Origin: Ascaphus truei
Taxonomy: Eukaryota > Chordata > Amphibia > Anura > Ascaphidae
Length of the DNA stretch: 64,000 nt
Reading direction: 5' to 3'
Assembly: GCA_036426205.1 (NCBI GenBank)
Contig: CM071568.1
Location: 228,576,897-228,640,896 of the forward strand
The notes under the pieces were generated by a model. The model ran no database searches. It saw only the letters and a list, made by a program, of their open reading frames with translations, and was not told where the DNA came from. The position numbers were made by a program, and so were the translations under genes. Numbering within the stretch: the first letter of the stretch is position 1; each line of letters begins with the position of its first letter. This document shows positions 20,425 through 31,232 of the stretch, piece after piece.

Positions 20425-21922
20425 TCTAGCCCTGGTCTCCAGGAGACGCCCCTCCTGTGGAGCAGCGCAGTCGCGGGTGCCGCCATTACCAGCGACGGAC
20501 CCGACGGCTGCTTCCAAGGGTGGGGCCGGAGCAGGGAGCAGCGCGTCTCTTTCAATGTGCAGCCGGTTGCTGGGGACGCGATCGGGCTGTTGCTAAGGCC
20601 GCGGTCGCGTCGCTAGGGTCCCAGCGGCTCGCGGAGCAGGGCGCCGCCATTGCGAGGTGCGTTGCGCATGCGCAAGGGTTAGGAGCGCCGGGAAGCCCAC
20701 AACTAGCTTGCGCATGCGCAGATAGGAGCCCGCGAAAACCCTAGCCTACCAGGGAAGGCTCTGAGCAGGGACTACGAGTCCCATGAGCCTCTGTATGCCC
20801 CACGTGATGCCAGGGAGCAAATAGGGCTTAGGATCTCCCTGCAGGCAAGTGGATACATTTCGCGCGCTGAGCCCACGCTAGTTAGTTGGAGCTGGGGAGC
20901 TGAAGGGGAAGGAAGGGTGCAGGGAGTAAGTGAAGCTGCTGCACCGCGTAAGGTCCCCCACATCCCAGGTAGGCCCCAACTCCCCACCAGTTTAGTGGGT
21001 AATTGATAGGGATGGCCCCAGATAGGGACTCTGCCCTTAGTGTGTGCTGCCTTGTCATAGTCACGGCTGTCAGTGCTGTGAGGTCTGACAAGCAGGCACA
21101 GTGTTTGTGTAGCACGTTTGCTGTATATACCAAGTAGGTGGCAGTGCGTTACTGCAAGTACTAGGTACTAGTTAGTTAGAGTCAGTACCGGGAAGAGCTA
21201 GGGGGACGGGAGAGGCCAGTTAACCCCTTAGGTCCCAGGTAGGTCCTCACTCCCCAGCTGTGCTACAGGGACAGGGCCCTAGTTAGGGACCGTGTCACGT
21301 AGTGCCAGTGATAGATAGGACACACGGACGCTGCGCTTCCTGAAAGAAGACTTGGGCTCAAGTCTGCGCCCCAGAGACAAAGACTATCTTCAGGGTGGGA
21401 TCGCCCTTTCGGACCCCAAGCAAGGAACCACCAGGTCAGATGGGATCCCCGAGCGACAGATCCTTTGTGAAGTGGTCGCAGGCTCGAGTGCAGGAGCACT
21501 CAGCAGGTACTCTATAAGTGCACCAACAAACCTTAACATTCTCCTAACACATAGTGGCAGCGCTGACCACAGGACAAAGGGGTTGGGCTGTGGGCACCGT
21601 GTGGGGATGTTATAATGTTGTGATGTTATGAGTATGATGTAATAGTTATCTTTTGTTCATTCAGCAAACCTGTTATCCATAATACTGGTGTATGTGGTTT
21701 CTGGGTGGGTTCCTATGTTAGGGCCATTCTACATTCCCATAGAACCCTACACAGGTGGAGGCGCTGAAACCAAGAAACGTTCCAGAGGATTCACCCCAGG
21801 CTCTCACTGGCGGAGGCTCAGCCCTCCTGAGCCTGCAGGTATATGCACCACACCTGGTAACACTGTATGTTCTCCGCACCCACACTATATTTGCGATTGG
21901 GGGGGGGGGAATACCCGTTACA
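20425..21922 (+). repeat. 3' LTR of element B
   Basis: Begins TCTAGCCCTGG (TG changed to TC) and ends CCGTTACA, 1498 bases. An expanded G run lies at 21899-21909, compared with the shorter run in the 5' LTR. Confidence 0.85.
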
Positions 21923-21926
21923 GTTA

Positions 21927-22089
21927 CATAAGCAATGATGAATTTCCCCCTTTGAGGAGACATGCATTGAAATATGCATCTGTGTTCAAAACAACTTACT
22001 GCTGCGAGCAGTTCTTTTCAAAACTTACCATCGCAAAGAGTCGACAGCGCTCCAGACTGACCGACGCAAACCTGGAAAAGCAGTTGTGA
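21927..22089 (+). pseudogene. hAT transposase, C-terminal dimerisation part
   Basis: The stretch encodes NDEFPPLRRHALKYASVF and CCEQFFSKLTIAKSRQRSRL followed by DANLEKQL and a stop at 22087-22089. These are the conserved hAT C-terminal (hATC) dimerisation residues. The frame continues exactly from 16475 when the LTR element is set aside. Confidence 0.9.
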
Positions 22090-22289
22090 GTAGCAACATC
22101 ATCTATACCAGCTAACATCACACGCCTCACCAAAGAGAAGCAGTTCCAGCCATCACATTAGGGGTGAGTTAATTAAATGTTTGACCAAATATAGCAGGCT
22201 AATTTTTAAGTTGATAATTTTGTATGGCCCGTGAATGATGTTATAAATATCCAGATGGCCCTTGGCAGAAAAAAGGTTCCCCACCCCTG

Positions 22290-22297
22290 CCTTAAAG
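22290..22297. repeat. hAT target-site duplication, right
   Basis: CCTTAAAG, identical to 14206-14213. Confidence 0.85.
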
Positions 22298-22445
22298 GGA
22301 GAGAAACACATTGCTTTTTTGGAATCACATTCCTCCCCCTTAAGGTGACATCATAGCATGGATAAAGGGCATTCATCACATGATACATCCACCAATCCTT
22401 TTGGTGGATGTACCATGTGATGTCATTAGTGTTGGTTGAGAGGTC
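22298..22445 (+). mobile_element. family C short copy, right arm
   Basis: It contains CTTAAGGTGACATCATAGCA, GGGCATTCATCACATG and TACATCCACCAATCC, the inverted counterparts of 14125-14213. Together with the left part this makes a foldback repeat into which the hAT element jumped. Confidence 0.55.
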
Positions 22446-23925
22446 AGAGTTCAGCAGTTAGCCTCTAATGTAATCAAGGGCATGTATTTTAATATGGTTA
22501 ATGTGTTTTTTTAATTACAGGTTACCATTGATTGCCAATGTGGATATCTGGGCTCCCAGTTGAGCGATCTAGGACATTTAATCGTGGCCATTTCGCAGTG
22601 ACCAAATGTTCGCTGGTGCTTCGCTATACTCACCCTGCCTCCGGAACCTTTTGTCGTCGGCAACGTCTCCGCTAATATAAGTGCCTAAACACCCTACCCT
22701 AAGCCCCTACCCTAAAACCCACTACCCTAAGCACTTACCCTAAAGCTTCTACCCTAAGCCCTCACCCCAAACCCTTCTACACTAACCGCGAAAACCCTTA
22801 AATTAACACCCACTCTAAGCACTAAAACCCCTTAAATTAACCCACATCCCTAAACAGTAATAAAACTTACCTTCCAGCGGCAGGTCGGTTGCGGTGGAGG
22901 GTCAATCTGCGGCCAAACACCGACAGTGATTTGGTTGCGGCAAAATGGCTACAACCAAATGTCCTATTCCACCATTGAGAAGGCCTGGTTATCCACAGTG
23001 ACAATCAATGATTTTATGTTTAAAATGTATTATTGTTTCTTTTTTTAAATTTATATTTTTGTTTGTTAATGTCCAAAACCATTATATTTGCCACATTTTG
23101 CTAATAGGGATATTGAGCATTAGTCTACAGAGTGGTGGGGGTAGGTTTCTGGGAGATTGGGCTAGCTGTTAGCAGTTATCCACTAAGGTAATTAAGGGGG
23201 ATTATTGATGTATCTTAATATTGTTCATGTATTTTTTTTTATTACTGGGTTAACATTTATTGCCAATGTGGATATCAAGGCTCCCCAAATTGTGGTAATA
23301 ATACTCATACTCTTTTTTTGTTGGTACAATATTAACTCCACTGTAATGGAGTTTGATATATCTGGGGCTTTTTATTAATGGATTAAAGATCAGACACGTA
23401 TAACTGTATAAGTATTTTAAACAATTTTTGATCACTTGACATTTTTTCTCTGTTTAAATGTAGAATGTAGACTCTGAATGGTCTTTTTCTACCCCCATTG
23501 TAAATAAATCAGATCTATCGATGCACCCACCCTTTAAAAGGACCAATTAGGAAAGGGATTGGATAAGGGAGATGTAAGGAAATAAAAATACTAACAATAG
23601 GTAACATTAAAGATCTATTTAGCAAAAGTAATGATAATACATAATAATGCTGTTTATGTCTTATTTCAAGTCCAGCAAAGAACAGAAGGGGGTAAAAGAA
23701 AGACAGGACAAGAGTACTTAAGAAGAGACTACAGTTTTTAGAGAAAGACCATGTGAAATCATTTACTGCATGTTATACAGTAGTTTGTTGAAGATGGAGT
23801 GCATGGAGGATGCTGTTTACTGTAAGACAAGAAGATTGGTAGTTGGAGATATAAAGTAAATGCTGTTAGAGACAGGTCAGATGGTGCTATCTCATTCTAT
23901 ATGCCTGCCTGCTTGTATTATATAA
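22446..23925. other. no gene; CCCTAA-like stretch at 22690-22860
   Basis: Degenerate CCCTAC/CCCTAAGC/CCCTAAAA units occur around 22690-22860, reminiscent of the vertebrate telomere unit but too irregular to be a telomere block. The rest is A/T-rich without a recognisable feature. Confidence 0.4.
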
Positions 23926-23937
23926 GCCAGGGGCGCG

Positions 23938-24484
23938 CAAACTTTTGTTGCTGTGCCCCCCTGCAGCTCCTCTCGATTCTGCGCCCCCTTTCTTACCTCG
24001 CACGCCGTCAAATGACACCGCGGGGTCACGTGACCCGCAGTGTCATTTGACGCGTGTGACATCACGTCACATGACCTCGTGATGTCATTTGACGCTGCAT
24101 TGCCATGGACACGAGTGACGCCGGCAGACTCCAGCCTCCTTTCCCCACAATATCACCCTCCCCCACAAAAGTCCCACACCAGCCCTCCTTCCCCACAATA
24201 AACCCCCTCCTCCACAATAGCCCCACAATAACTCCACATCTTGCCTTGGGGGAGTCTGGTGTAGCGTGGCCTTCTGGCCAGGCCCTTCTTCCAGTGCACA
24301 CCAGCAGGGGGAGGTTACCCGGCAGCTGGACACTACTTCTAGTGCTGGCCAGCAGGGCCCCCACAGTTTCCAGACATTGGACCCCTGTCCCAGCTCTCCC
24401 CCCTTTCAGCTCAGCAGGCGTGGAGAACATGGAGACATCTTGTGGGTCGCATGAGGCCCATGTCCCGCAAGTTTGACAGCCCTG
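23938..24484 (+). mobile_element. short hAT-type element (non-autonomous)
   Basis: The left end CAGGGGCGCGCAAACTTT and the right end (minus strand CAGGGCTGTCAAACTT) form imperfect inverted terminal repeats of hAT type. The middle is C-rich with repeated CCCCACAATA phrases. No transposase frame is present. I could not find a matching 8-bp duplication, so the ends may be slightly off. Confidence 0.5.
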
Positions 24485-25890
24485 TCCTATAGTATCCAGA
24501 AATGAGTAAAAGGCCAATTTGGAGAACGCTCTCCTTGATCCAAACTTGGAGCTGGTTATCAGCAGCCTGTATAACGAAGAGCTTGATTATGATGTCTCAT
24601 AAAGAACATAGACTTGAAGTCGCTAATCCGTGATGAAACATGTTGGTTACATTACTGACATCATCACGCCGAAAGGGCAATGTGCCAATGGAGTCACCTG
24701 AGGCTGAGATCTGGCAAGCTGTATCGTATACAGGACGCTGATAACCAACTTTCACCACACTTCTATGACTGCCATCTAACCCATTACAATTTGGTAGGTC
24801 ACTCCTGGCCAGTGGAGTGAATGTTGACCACTATAAAATGAGAAAAAGAAAGCTCATAAATCTAATTCTTGCACATGACTTATTTTTTTACTTCCACGGT
24901 CATTTCTTTATCAATGCAGTATTTTTTTGTGTTTATGACAAAATAGAGCTATTCTACCTGCCAGCCGCCACATAAGGCACCTGGACATAGCCATTACCTA
25001 ATGGGGTCTGGCCCTCCAGGGACCTTATGATGCAGTGGCTCTGTCATGCCTTTTTTGTGCTAGATTTCCAGGGGAGATCGCGTTTGAGCAGAACGTGATC
25101 TGACACACAGGATGGAAAGAAAGACTCCTCCTTTTCTGTTTCTGGAGAAAGTGACCCTGTGATTATGTAATCATGCTGAGGAGCTGTCTCGAGACCGCTA
25201 TCTTCCGCACCCAAATGGTTAAACAAAAACCTGTCAAGGATCCTCAGTTTGGGACAAAATACATATGTTCTATAACGAGTGTCATGTGTCTATGAAAACA
25301 TTTGGGAAACAATGTCTAGAGTAGGAAAAAAATGCCAAGCCATATTAAAGGTGGATGAGGCATTAACTATTTATGGATGACATTTGTGATGTCCTAATTA
25401 AGTGAACGCTTTGCTTGCCTTTACAGCATCAAGGCTAATGCTCCTATAGCTGTTACCTCTTGAAATTACATTGCAGGAAAACGTGAACTGTAAGCATGAC
25501 TGCAGTATTTTTTCATTCACCTGGAGTAACCACCATGTGTCCCACCCAAATCCCAACAAAACTTGTAGACTAATTTATATGTAAAAAAATGGCCCCATTT
25601 TTTTTTTAACATTCACAACATGATCCTTGCAACAAAACACCATCAAATAATGTCCTTATGCCAGCCACTGGCATAACTCCAAAGTGCTCATGTAAATATG
25701 TAACCCACCAAAGCTTACTGCAATGTAAGCCACAAAGCTTCCTTCCTAAACCCAAACGGGGCCAAAACTCAAACCATAATCCAAATAACTTTACGCACCA
25801 GCTGGCAACGTTATCCCGCTGCCAATGACAATTAATAAACCATACTATGTAAACACTCATATAACTGATCATTAATAGATAGATATATAG
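24485..25890. other. no feature seen
   Basis: Mixed sequence with short chance frames only. A short (TAGA) run at 25876-25894 is the insertion site of element E. Confidence 0.5.
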
Positions 25891-25894
25891 ATAT

Positions 25895-26685
25895 TGTGAC
25901 AAACGCCCCTCTTTTGTAGCGCTGACGTCTGTCTGGGTTCTTCCCGACACAGTCTTCTAGGGTTATTTATACAACAAACAGGAACATGCAAAGTATTACG
26001 TTGCTTAACTCAGGCTTCTGCCTGCTTTATTTTCATCCAAGTAAGGTACTGCAGCTTTAACATGTGTAGGCAGGAGGCATTCAGACATTTAACCTTCAGC
26101 GGTTTGCTCATATCAGTGTTATAGCATTTCACACAGTGTCACTTTTAAGAACCAAACCAATGATCCCCTAACCCACCTCCTCTCCCCTTCATTAGGTCCT
26201 AACTACACATCAGAATCAGCCTCTAACTGCTGCTGGGCCAACTAACCTGGTTCCCCAGTTTAAAAGAAGGCCCCTCATTTAGGGTCACTAGATAAAGCAT
26301 AGTCTTTTAGATACAGCATAAAGATTTGTTTGTCTTATCTGTTCGTGTGGGAACTCGTTCCCAAGTGTCCAGGCAAATCCTCTGGTACTGTGATACTTGA
26401 AGGGGCCGTCCACCCCGAACTGGATTCCGGGGAGCAGCGACACCCCCAGCCCCCAGGCTCTAAGGAGAGAGACTGAAATGCAAACCTCTCTGCTCTAAAT
26501 ACCTGTGCATGTGATAAGAAGAGCTGGTGAGGGAGAACTAGACCCATTGTAATCTGTGGTCTGGATTTTCCATCCAGCAGCCTGAGTTAATGTGAAGCTG
26601 TGGAATGGATCATTTTGAACTATTCCTGCACTTTCTGACCTAAAATGGGGCAGAAAGCTGCCTAACATCTTTGGACTATGTAACA
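25895..26685 (-). repeat. 3' LTR of element E
   Basis: 791 bases, minus-strand TGTTACATAG to GTTTGTCACA. It matches 29447-30235 throughout except for a variable patch near 26158-26200. Confidence 0.85.
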
Positions 26686-27187
26686 TATCCCCCTCCCCAG
26701 CTCACACCTACTGGGGTGAGCGGCCATGGACCTCACTGGGGTGAGCGTCCTACCTGAAATACTTGAGCTAACTCCTCAGTACAATATTAAACATTCACGA
26801 CACGAATATTAACTTTTTTTTTTTTCCGCGGCAATTATGGACAATAGTTTTCATCATAAGAGACTATACTTGGCAAACATATTTTGTTGCTCTATATTAG
26901 GGAACTATTTTGAAAAATAAATGTCTAGCACACATTCTTATAACCCAGGATATGCTAAATATACTCACAAAACAAGACAGTCTCTATTACCTCCCTAGGT
27001 TTTTTTTTTCTACTCTAGAATATGAACCTCATTATATATTTACAACCAAAAGGGCCATCAACCCTGTATAGTAATTTGTAGTTTAGCTACATTTTCAACA
27101 CAGAGAACCAATATAACATTGCAATAGTTACAAAATGCTTATTCTAGAGGCCTAATATAGCATAACTACACTTGCTTATTTGCAAAG
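26686..27187 (-). other. 3' internal region of E with polypurine tract
   Basis: Minus-strand GGGGAGGGGGAT (26687-26698) lies directly upstream of the 3' LTR, the usual place for the plus-strand primer. The remaining 450 bases are A/T-rich 3' untranslated sequence. Confidence 0.65.
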
Positions 27188-28678
27188 TTAAGTGTCCGTG
27201 ACATAGTCCACACGTGTAATAAAAAAAATATCGGTCAGTTCCCCAAACATTTTTTTTTTCTTTGACTTCCAGTCCATCACATCCTCTGACTTTATTTCAA
27301 CACTCGCTGCAACCTGCAAATGACTGGACTGTTTCTTTAGCTTCTGACGGAACTCTGGGGCCAGATAGTCTTTGTCTTTATATTGTGGCCCAGAGTGGCG
27401 AGATCTGAAAAAATTCAAGGCCAGCATTGACCTTCGTCGCTTTTGCTTTGCAACCTTTGAACCTTTATGGTACTTAGAAGATGAAGCACTGATTACCTGG
27501 AGCACCTTCACCTTGATGGGGCTCTCACTAACTCTGGCTGTACCCTGTGGCATTTTACCTTTGCAGTCGGCAGGCATGTAGTCTTGGGCCTCTCTTTCCT
27601 GAGGCCTACATTTATTCAGGCGGAAGTACCGCTGGATAACCAGTGACGCATTTCTCAGGGTTTGATAGCGAATCCTGCTCTGTGTCATCCTAGTCAGAGA
27701 CTGGATTTTTATAGTTGCTACTTTCATAATGAGGAACCTGTTTCGTACCATGTGGGCACGGTAGAATGATTGAAGAACACAGGCTGCTTTATTCCGGCGA
27801 TTAAACTGATGAATTTTCATCCCTCTGTAGGCAGCCTGTAGGATGATAGTTGCGGCGCGTTTACGCCGATAATTTTCTCTTTCCCTTCTTCCTTGGATAA
27901 GAGCTTTGCAGTGCTTCTGAATTATTCGAATGCTTTTCTCCTTTTTCAATACGTTGAGTTCCTCCGCGAGAGAATTCTGTTTTGTGCATACATCTCGCAA
28001 TTCTGTTCTCAGAGCGTCCATTTCTTCCTGGTGCTGGCTCTGAGTGTGCATTAATGTATTCTGTAGTGCTTCCTGCACTTCTAATTTTTCCTGAGTCAAC
28101 TGTTTCTTTACTTTTTCTGCTTGGTCAGTCAAATCTGAATTTTTCATTTTCAGACTCTCATTTTCTTGCTTTACAGTCTCTAAATCACACAGGGCAATCT
28201 CATGGGTTTGCTTCAACATTCCCAGCTCTGCGTTCAGACCGTGGCCCTCCAGGAGTGAGTTTTGCACCTCTGTGCTGAGCGCAAGAACCTCTTGTAGAGC
28301 TTTCCCGTATTTTTGTTTTAGGATAGCAATTACGGTGTTGGCCTTTTCCAGACTAGTCGTCACCTCTTCCAGCTCACTCCGTAAGAGAGACTCTGTTTTC
28401 TTCAAAGCCTCGTACTCCTGTAAAGCTGGAAGTATACACCTCTGTAACTCGGCGTTCGATTCTCGCTCCTTCATCCAACATTCTCGCCCCTTCTTGCTCC
28501 ATTCTCGCTCCTCCATCACTCCCTGCCACAGGACTTCATAATCATGGTGGGCAGCTTGAAGTGCAGAAACCAAAGCCTCTTTATCCTGGATCAAGGATTC
28601 AGCTTTCCTTTGCTCCTCCTTTTCCTTTGCCACTGTTCCCGTGACAATTCTGCCGGTCACTCCGGTCTGCAGCACATC
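27188..28678 (-). CDS. element E protein, part 2: coiled coil plus ASPM-like IQ repeats
   Basis: The frame follows directly, in the same phase, after a single TGA at 28679-28681; there is no ATG at its start (first possible start is GTG at 28675). Residues about 15-260 are Glu/Lys/Leu-rich heptad-like coiled coil. Residues about 255-360 hold four IQ-type repeats: IIQKHCKALIQGRRERENYR, then IILQAAYRGMKIHQF, ACVLQSFYRAHMVRNRF, IKIQSLTRMTQSRIRYQ and LVIQRYFRLNK. IQ repeats bind calmodulin or myosin light chains; the AAxxIQxxYR...MK spacing is closest to ASPM, a spindle-pole protein. The C-terminal 130 residues are basic (QKRRRSML). I infer capture of a host exon by the element. Confidence 0.6.
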   Translation of the reverse strand, partial: DVLQTGVTGRIVTGTVAKEKEEQRKAESLIQDKEALVSALQAAHHDYEVLWQGVMEEREWSKKGRECWMKERESNAELQRCILPALQEYEALKKTESLLRSELEEVTTSLEKANTVIAILKQKYGKALQEVLALSTEVQNSLLEGHGLNAELGMLKQTHEIALCDLETVKQENESLKMKNSDLTDQAEKVKKQLTQEKLEVQEALQNTLMHTQSQHQEEMDALRTELRDVCTKQNSLAEELNVLKKEKSIRIIQKHCKALIQGRRERENYRRKRAATIILQAAYRGMKIHQFNRRNKAACVLQSFYRAHMVRNRFLIMKVATIKIQSLTRMTQSRIRYQTLRNASLVIQRYFRLNKCRPQEREAQDYMPADCKGKMPQGTARVSESPIKVKVLQVISASSSKYHKGSKVAKQKRRRSMLALNFFRSRHSGPQYKDKDYLAPEFRQKLKKQSSHLQVAASVEIKSEDVMDWKSKKKKMFGELTDIFFITRVDYVTDT

Positions 28679-29122
28679 TCAGCGCCTTTCTGACGCATGT
28701 CCTGACAGCGCAGGTTCAAGTGGCTCGGTCACTTCCCCTGTAACTTGAGGAACAGTTTTCTTTTTCTTCTTCTTTCTCTTTGCTTTATTAGCTCCAGAGA
28801 TATCAGTGGTACTGGGCACATACTCACTGGTAGCTTCCACATTTTGCTTGCACTCACCGGGCGTTGCTTGCTTTTGCAGCTGTTTGTGTTTGAAAATTTT
28901 GGGGCACACATCTTCCATGTGACCTACTTCACGACAGGCCCAGCATACTAAATTCATCTGTGGGTACGGCTCTCCTCCAGGGGCCACATACGAGTCGTCG
29001 TCATCATCATCGTATGGCCTGAAGGGACACTGTTTTTCATGATTATGTGCATTACAAAACAAACATTTCACGTCGGCCATTTTAGAAACCCGGCAGAGAC
29101 AATTTGCTAGCTGCAATTTCAC
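28679..29122 (-). CDS. element E protein, part 1: CCHC zinc knuckles
   Basis: This 147-codon frame has CLFCNAHNHEKQC (CX2CX4HX3C) near residue 17, an acidic run of Asp, and CWACREVGHMEDVC (CX2CX4HX4C) near residue 57, which is a canonical Gag-type zinc knuckle that binds RNA. A basic KRKKKKKKT stretch follows near residue 123. It ends in ERR and TGA, after which the same frame runs on for almost 500 codons. The N-terminal MADVKCLFC at about residue 15 could be the real start. Position after the primer site fits a nucleocapsid-like role. Confidence 0.65.
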   Translation of the reverse strand: MKLQLANCLCRVSKMADVKCLFCNAHNHEKQCPFRPYDDDDDDSYVAPGGEPYPQMNLVCWACREVGHMEDVCPKIFKHKQLQKQATPGECKQNVEATSEYVPSTTDISGANKAKRKKKKKKTVPQVTGEVTEPLEPALSGHASERR

Positions 29123-29426
29123 TCACTTCAGCAACTTACATACAGCACTTGCTAGCTGCAAATTCACTCACTTCAGCAAAAGGCATTAGCTTTACAAACA
29201 GCACTTGCTAGATGCAAATTTTTTCTCTTCAGCAAAACATTTTGGTTTTCTGTTTGGGTTCAGGGTGCTATTGCATCCACACTTTGCACATTCTCTGTGT
29301 ATGCTAGAAGCACAACTGATATACACAGTGGGACAGACTTCACTCATAGCATCTGTACTTTACTTCAGCTGGGCGGCCATTTTAAACCCCCGCATTTATT
29401 TGCAAACCCACAGACTTTTTAGTGTC

Positions 29427-29444
29427 GACCCGCATTCTCCACCA
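29427..29444 (-). promoter_or_regulatory. primer-binding site of element E
   Basis: TGGTGGAGAATGCGGGTC, two bases after the 5' LTR. It begins TGG as required. It resembles the complement of a tRNA-Ala 3' end (TCTCCACCA) but not perfectly, so the primer tRNA is uncertain. Confidence 0.5.
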
Positions 29445-29446
29445 TA

Positions 29447-30235
29447 TGTGACAAACGCCCCTCTTTTGTAGCGCTGACGTCTGTCTGGGTTCTTCCCGAC
29501 ACAGTCTTCTAGGGTTATTTATACAACAAACAGGAACATGCAAAGTATTACGTTGCTTAACTCAGGCTTCTGCCTGCTTTATTTTCATCCAAGTAAGGTA
29601 CTGCAGCTTTAACATGTGTAGGCAGGAGGCACTCAGACATTTAACCTTCAGCGGTTTACTCATATCAGTGTTATAGCATTTCACACAGTGTCACTTTTCA
29701 GAACCAAACCAAATCAAATAAACCAAATCCTATCCCATTCAGGGATCTAACTACACATCAGAATCAGCCTCTAACTGCTGCTGGGCCAACTAACCTGGTT
29801 CCCCAGTTTAAAAGAAGGCCCTCTCATTTAGGGTCACTAGATAAAGCATAGTCTTTTAGATACAGCAATAAAGATTTGTTTGTCTTATCTGTTCGTGGTG
29901 GGAACTCGGTCCCAAGTGTCCAGGCAAATCCTCTGGTACTGTGATACTTGAAGGGGCCGTCCACCCCGAACTGGATTCCGGGGAGCAGCGACACCCCCAG
30001 CCCCAGGCTCTAAGGAGAGAGACTGAAATGCAAACCTCTCTGCTCTAAATATCTGTGCATGTGATTAGAAGAGCAGGTGAGGGAGAACTAGACCCATTGT
30101 AATCTGTGGTCTGGATTTTCCATCCAGCAGCCTGAGTTAATGTGAAGCTGTGGAATGGATCATTTTTAACTATTCCTGCACTTTCTGACCTAAAATGGGG
30201 CAGAAAGCTGCCTAACATCTTTGGACTATGTCACA
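29447..30235 (-). repeat. 5' LTR of element E
   Basis: 789 bases; starts on the minus strand TGTGACATAG and ends GTTTGTCACA. Terminal bases TG...CA are present. Confidence 0.85.
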
Positions 30236-30299
30236 ATATATAGATATATAGATAGATAGATACTGTACACACACATACATATATAAATATATGCAGCAG

Positions 30300-30436
30300 G
30301 GGCTGCAATAGAGTTTCTCCTTGGGAGGTACGGTAGCTTTCTGTGGTCACGAACAGGTCACAATGCCGACACAGGACTACGCGTTTCGCGAGTAAGTCTC
30401 ACTTCGTCAGGGACCTGACGAACTCTATTGCAGCCC
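30300..30436 (-). repeat. inverted repeat enclosing a hammerhead-like motif
   Basis: A perfect 16-bp inverted repeat at 30300-30315 and 30421-30436 (GGGCTGCAATAGAGTT) encloses the motif at 30377-30410. The long arm could act as an extended outer stem. Confidence 0.7.
30377..30410 (-). ncRNA. hammerhead-like motif, well conserved
   Basis: Minus strand: CTGACGA, an extra A, stem II GTGAG/CTCGC (five pairs including one G-U), then GAAACGCGTAG. Core boxes CUGANGA and GAAA are intact. The palindromic ACGCGT gives a very short stem III, as in hammerheads thought to work as dimers. The extra A before stem II departs from the textbook core. Confidence 0.5.
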
Positions 30437-31035
30437 TTGCGACCGGACGCGGCAGCAAGGGAGTTCGTGCATGAGCAGAGACAACGGAGACGGATGCCGG
30501 AAGTGTTTTTATTATGTATGTAAGTTCTGCTAACTTACTTTGTGTTACAATAAATTACCCTATATCCACCGAGCGTTTTTCGTCCCTGTTTGGAGGCACC
30601 AGAGGGAGGGAACTGCTCATTAAAGAAAATCCACATCAGTCTTGGACAGCATGTCCTGAAGTATCCCCTGGAGTGGAATCCCACGAAAGATACCATTGAC
30701 AAGATTGACTCACACTTTTCCGTGTGAGTAAGAATTTGGCTCAGCCATTTATTATTCCTTCCCTTTCTGTTCCAACCATTGAAGTGTTATTACCAAGTAT
30801 TTATTTTTCACTATTTCTTTTTCTCTTTTTCTTTTCCATGCGCTCACCATCTCGCCAAGAAAACTGTATATGTGGTGATCAAGGAAGGATCCCTTAAGGG
30901 TTGAGCTGCAGGTTTAAAGGGCCAGTATACTATTTTGTTGGTTTTTAGGCTCCTACTTTATGTTTGTTTACATTGCATCAGTGTGTTTTAAGTGTGATAG
31001 GGGAGCACCGTAGTTTCTTCTTTTTCACTTTCTTA
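30437..31035. other. no gene seen
   Basis: T-rich, frame-poor sequence between the inverted repeat and the Penelope-like copy. Confidence 0.5.
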
Positions 31036-31232
31036 ATAAAATCAAAAATAATAAAATGTTATTACATCAAAATTCATATATGTGACAATGTGAGAAAATA
31101 ATAGGGAAAAAAGCCTCTAGGGAGGAGAGTGGAGCACAGCACAAGGACGGACAGCAGGACCAGCACACCATAGGTTAAAACTAATTTATTAGTATATAGG
31201 GGGAGACACCATAAAACCGGACAATCACTCAC

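Larger units (their letters stand above)
16476..21922 (+). mobile_element. LTR element B, non-autonomous, inside hAT transposase
   Basis: Two LTRs of about 1.5 kb flank 2434 internal bases that hold a primer site, one long Pro/Glu-rich frame and a polypurine tract. No polymerase, protease or integrase is seen, so movement would need enzymes from another element. The protein shares the VVMRLPADH motif with elements A and A2, although its LTR differs. The insertion made a 4-bp duplication, which suits Ty3-type or retrovirus-like integrases. Confidence 0.9.
14214..22289 (+). mobile_element. hAT element (ZBED/GTF2IRD2-like), interrupted by LTR element B
   Basis: Terminal repeats are CTGGGGTGGGGAAC at the left and its near-complement (CAGGGGTGGGGAAC on the minus strand) at the right, with the 8-bp duplication CCTTAAAG outside both. 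Without the LTR insertion the element is about 2.6 kb, a normal size for an autonomous hAT. It carries one transposase gene. The gene has three early stops, so the copy is dead, but the remainder of the frame is open. Confidence 0.9.
25895..30235 (-). mobile_element. LTR element E, pol-less, with zinc-knuckle / coiled-coil / IQ-motif protein
   Basis: Two LTRs (25895-26685 and 29447-30235) flank 2761 bases. The flanks share ATAT (25891-25894 and 30236-30239). On the minus strand the order is 5' LTR, primer site, coding region, polypurine tract and 3' LTR, a complete LTR-element layout. The coding region has no protease, reverse transcriptase or integrase. Instead it encodes CCHC zinc knuckles, a long coiled coil and ASPM-like IQ repeats. 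A solo LTR of a related family lies near 53181. Confidence 0.85.

Noticed and set aside
22690..22860. True telomere repeat block
   Set aside because: Units are too irregular and separated by unrelated bases.
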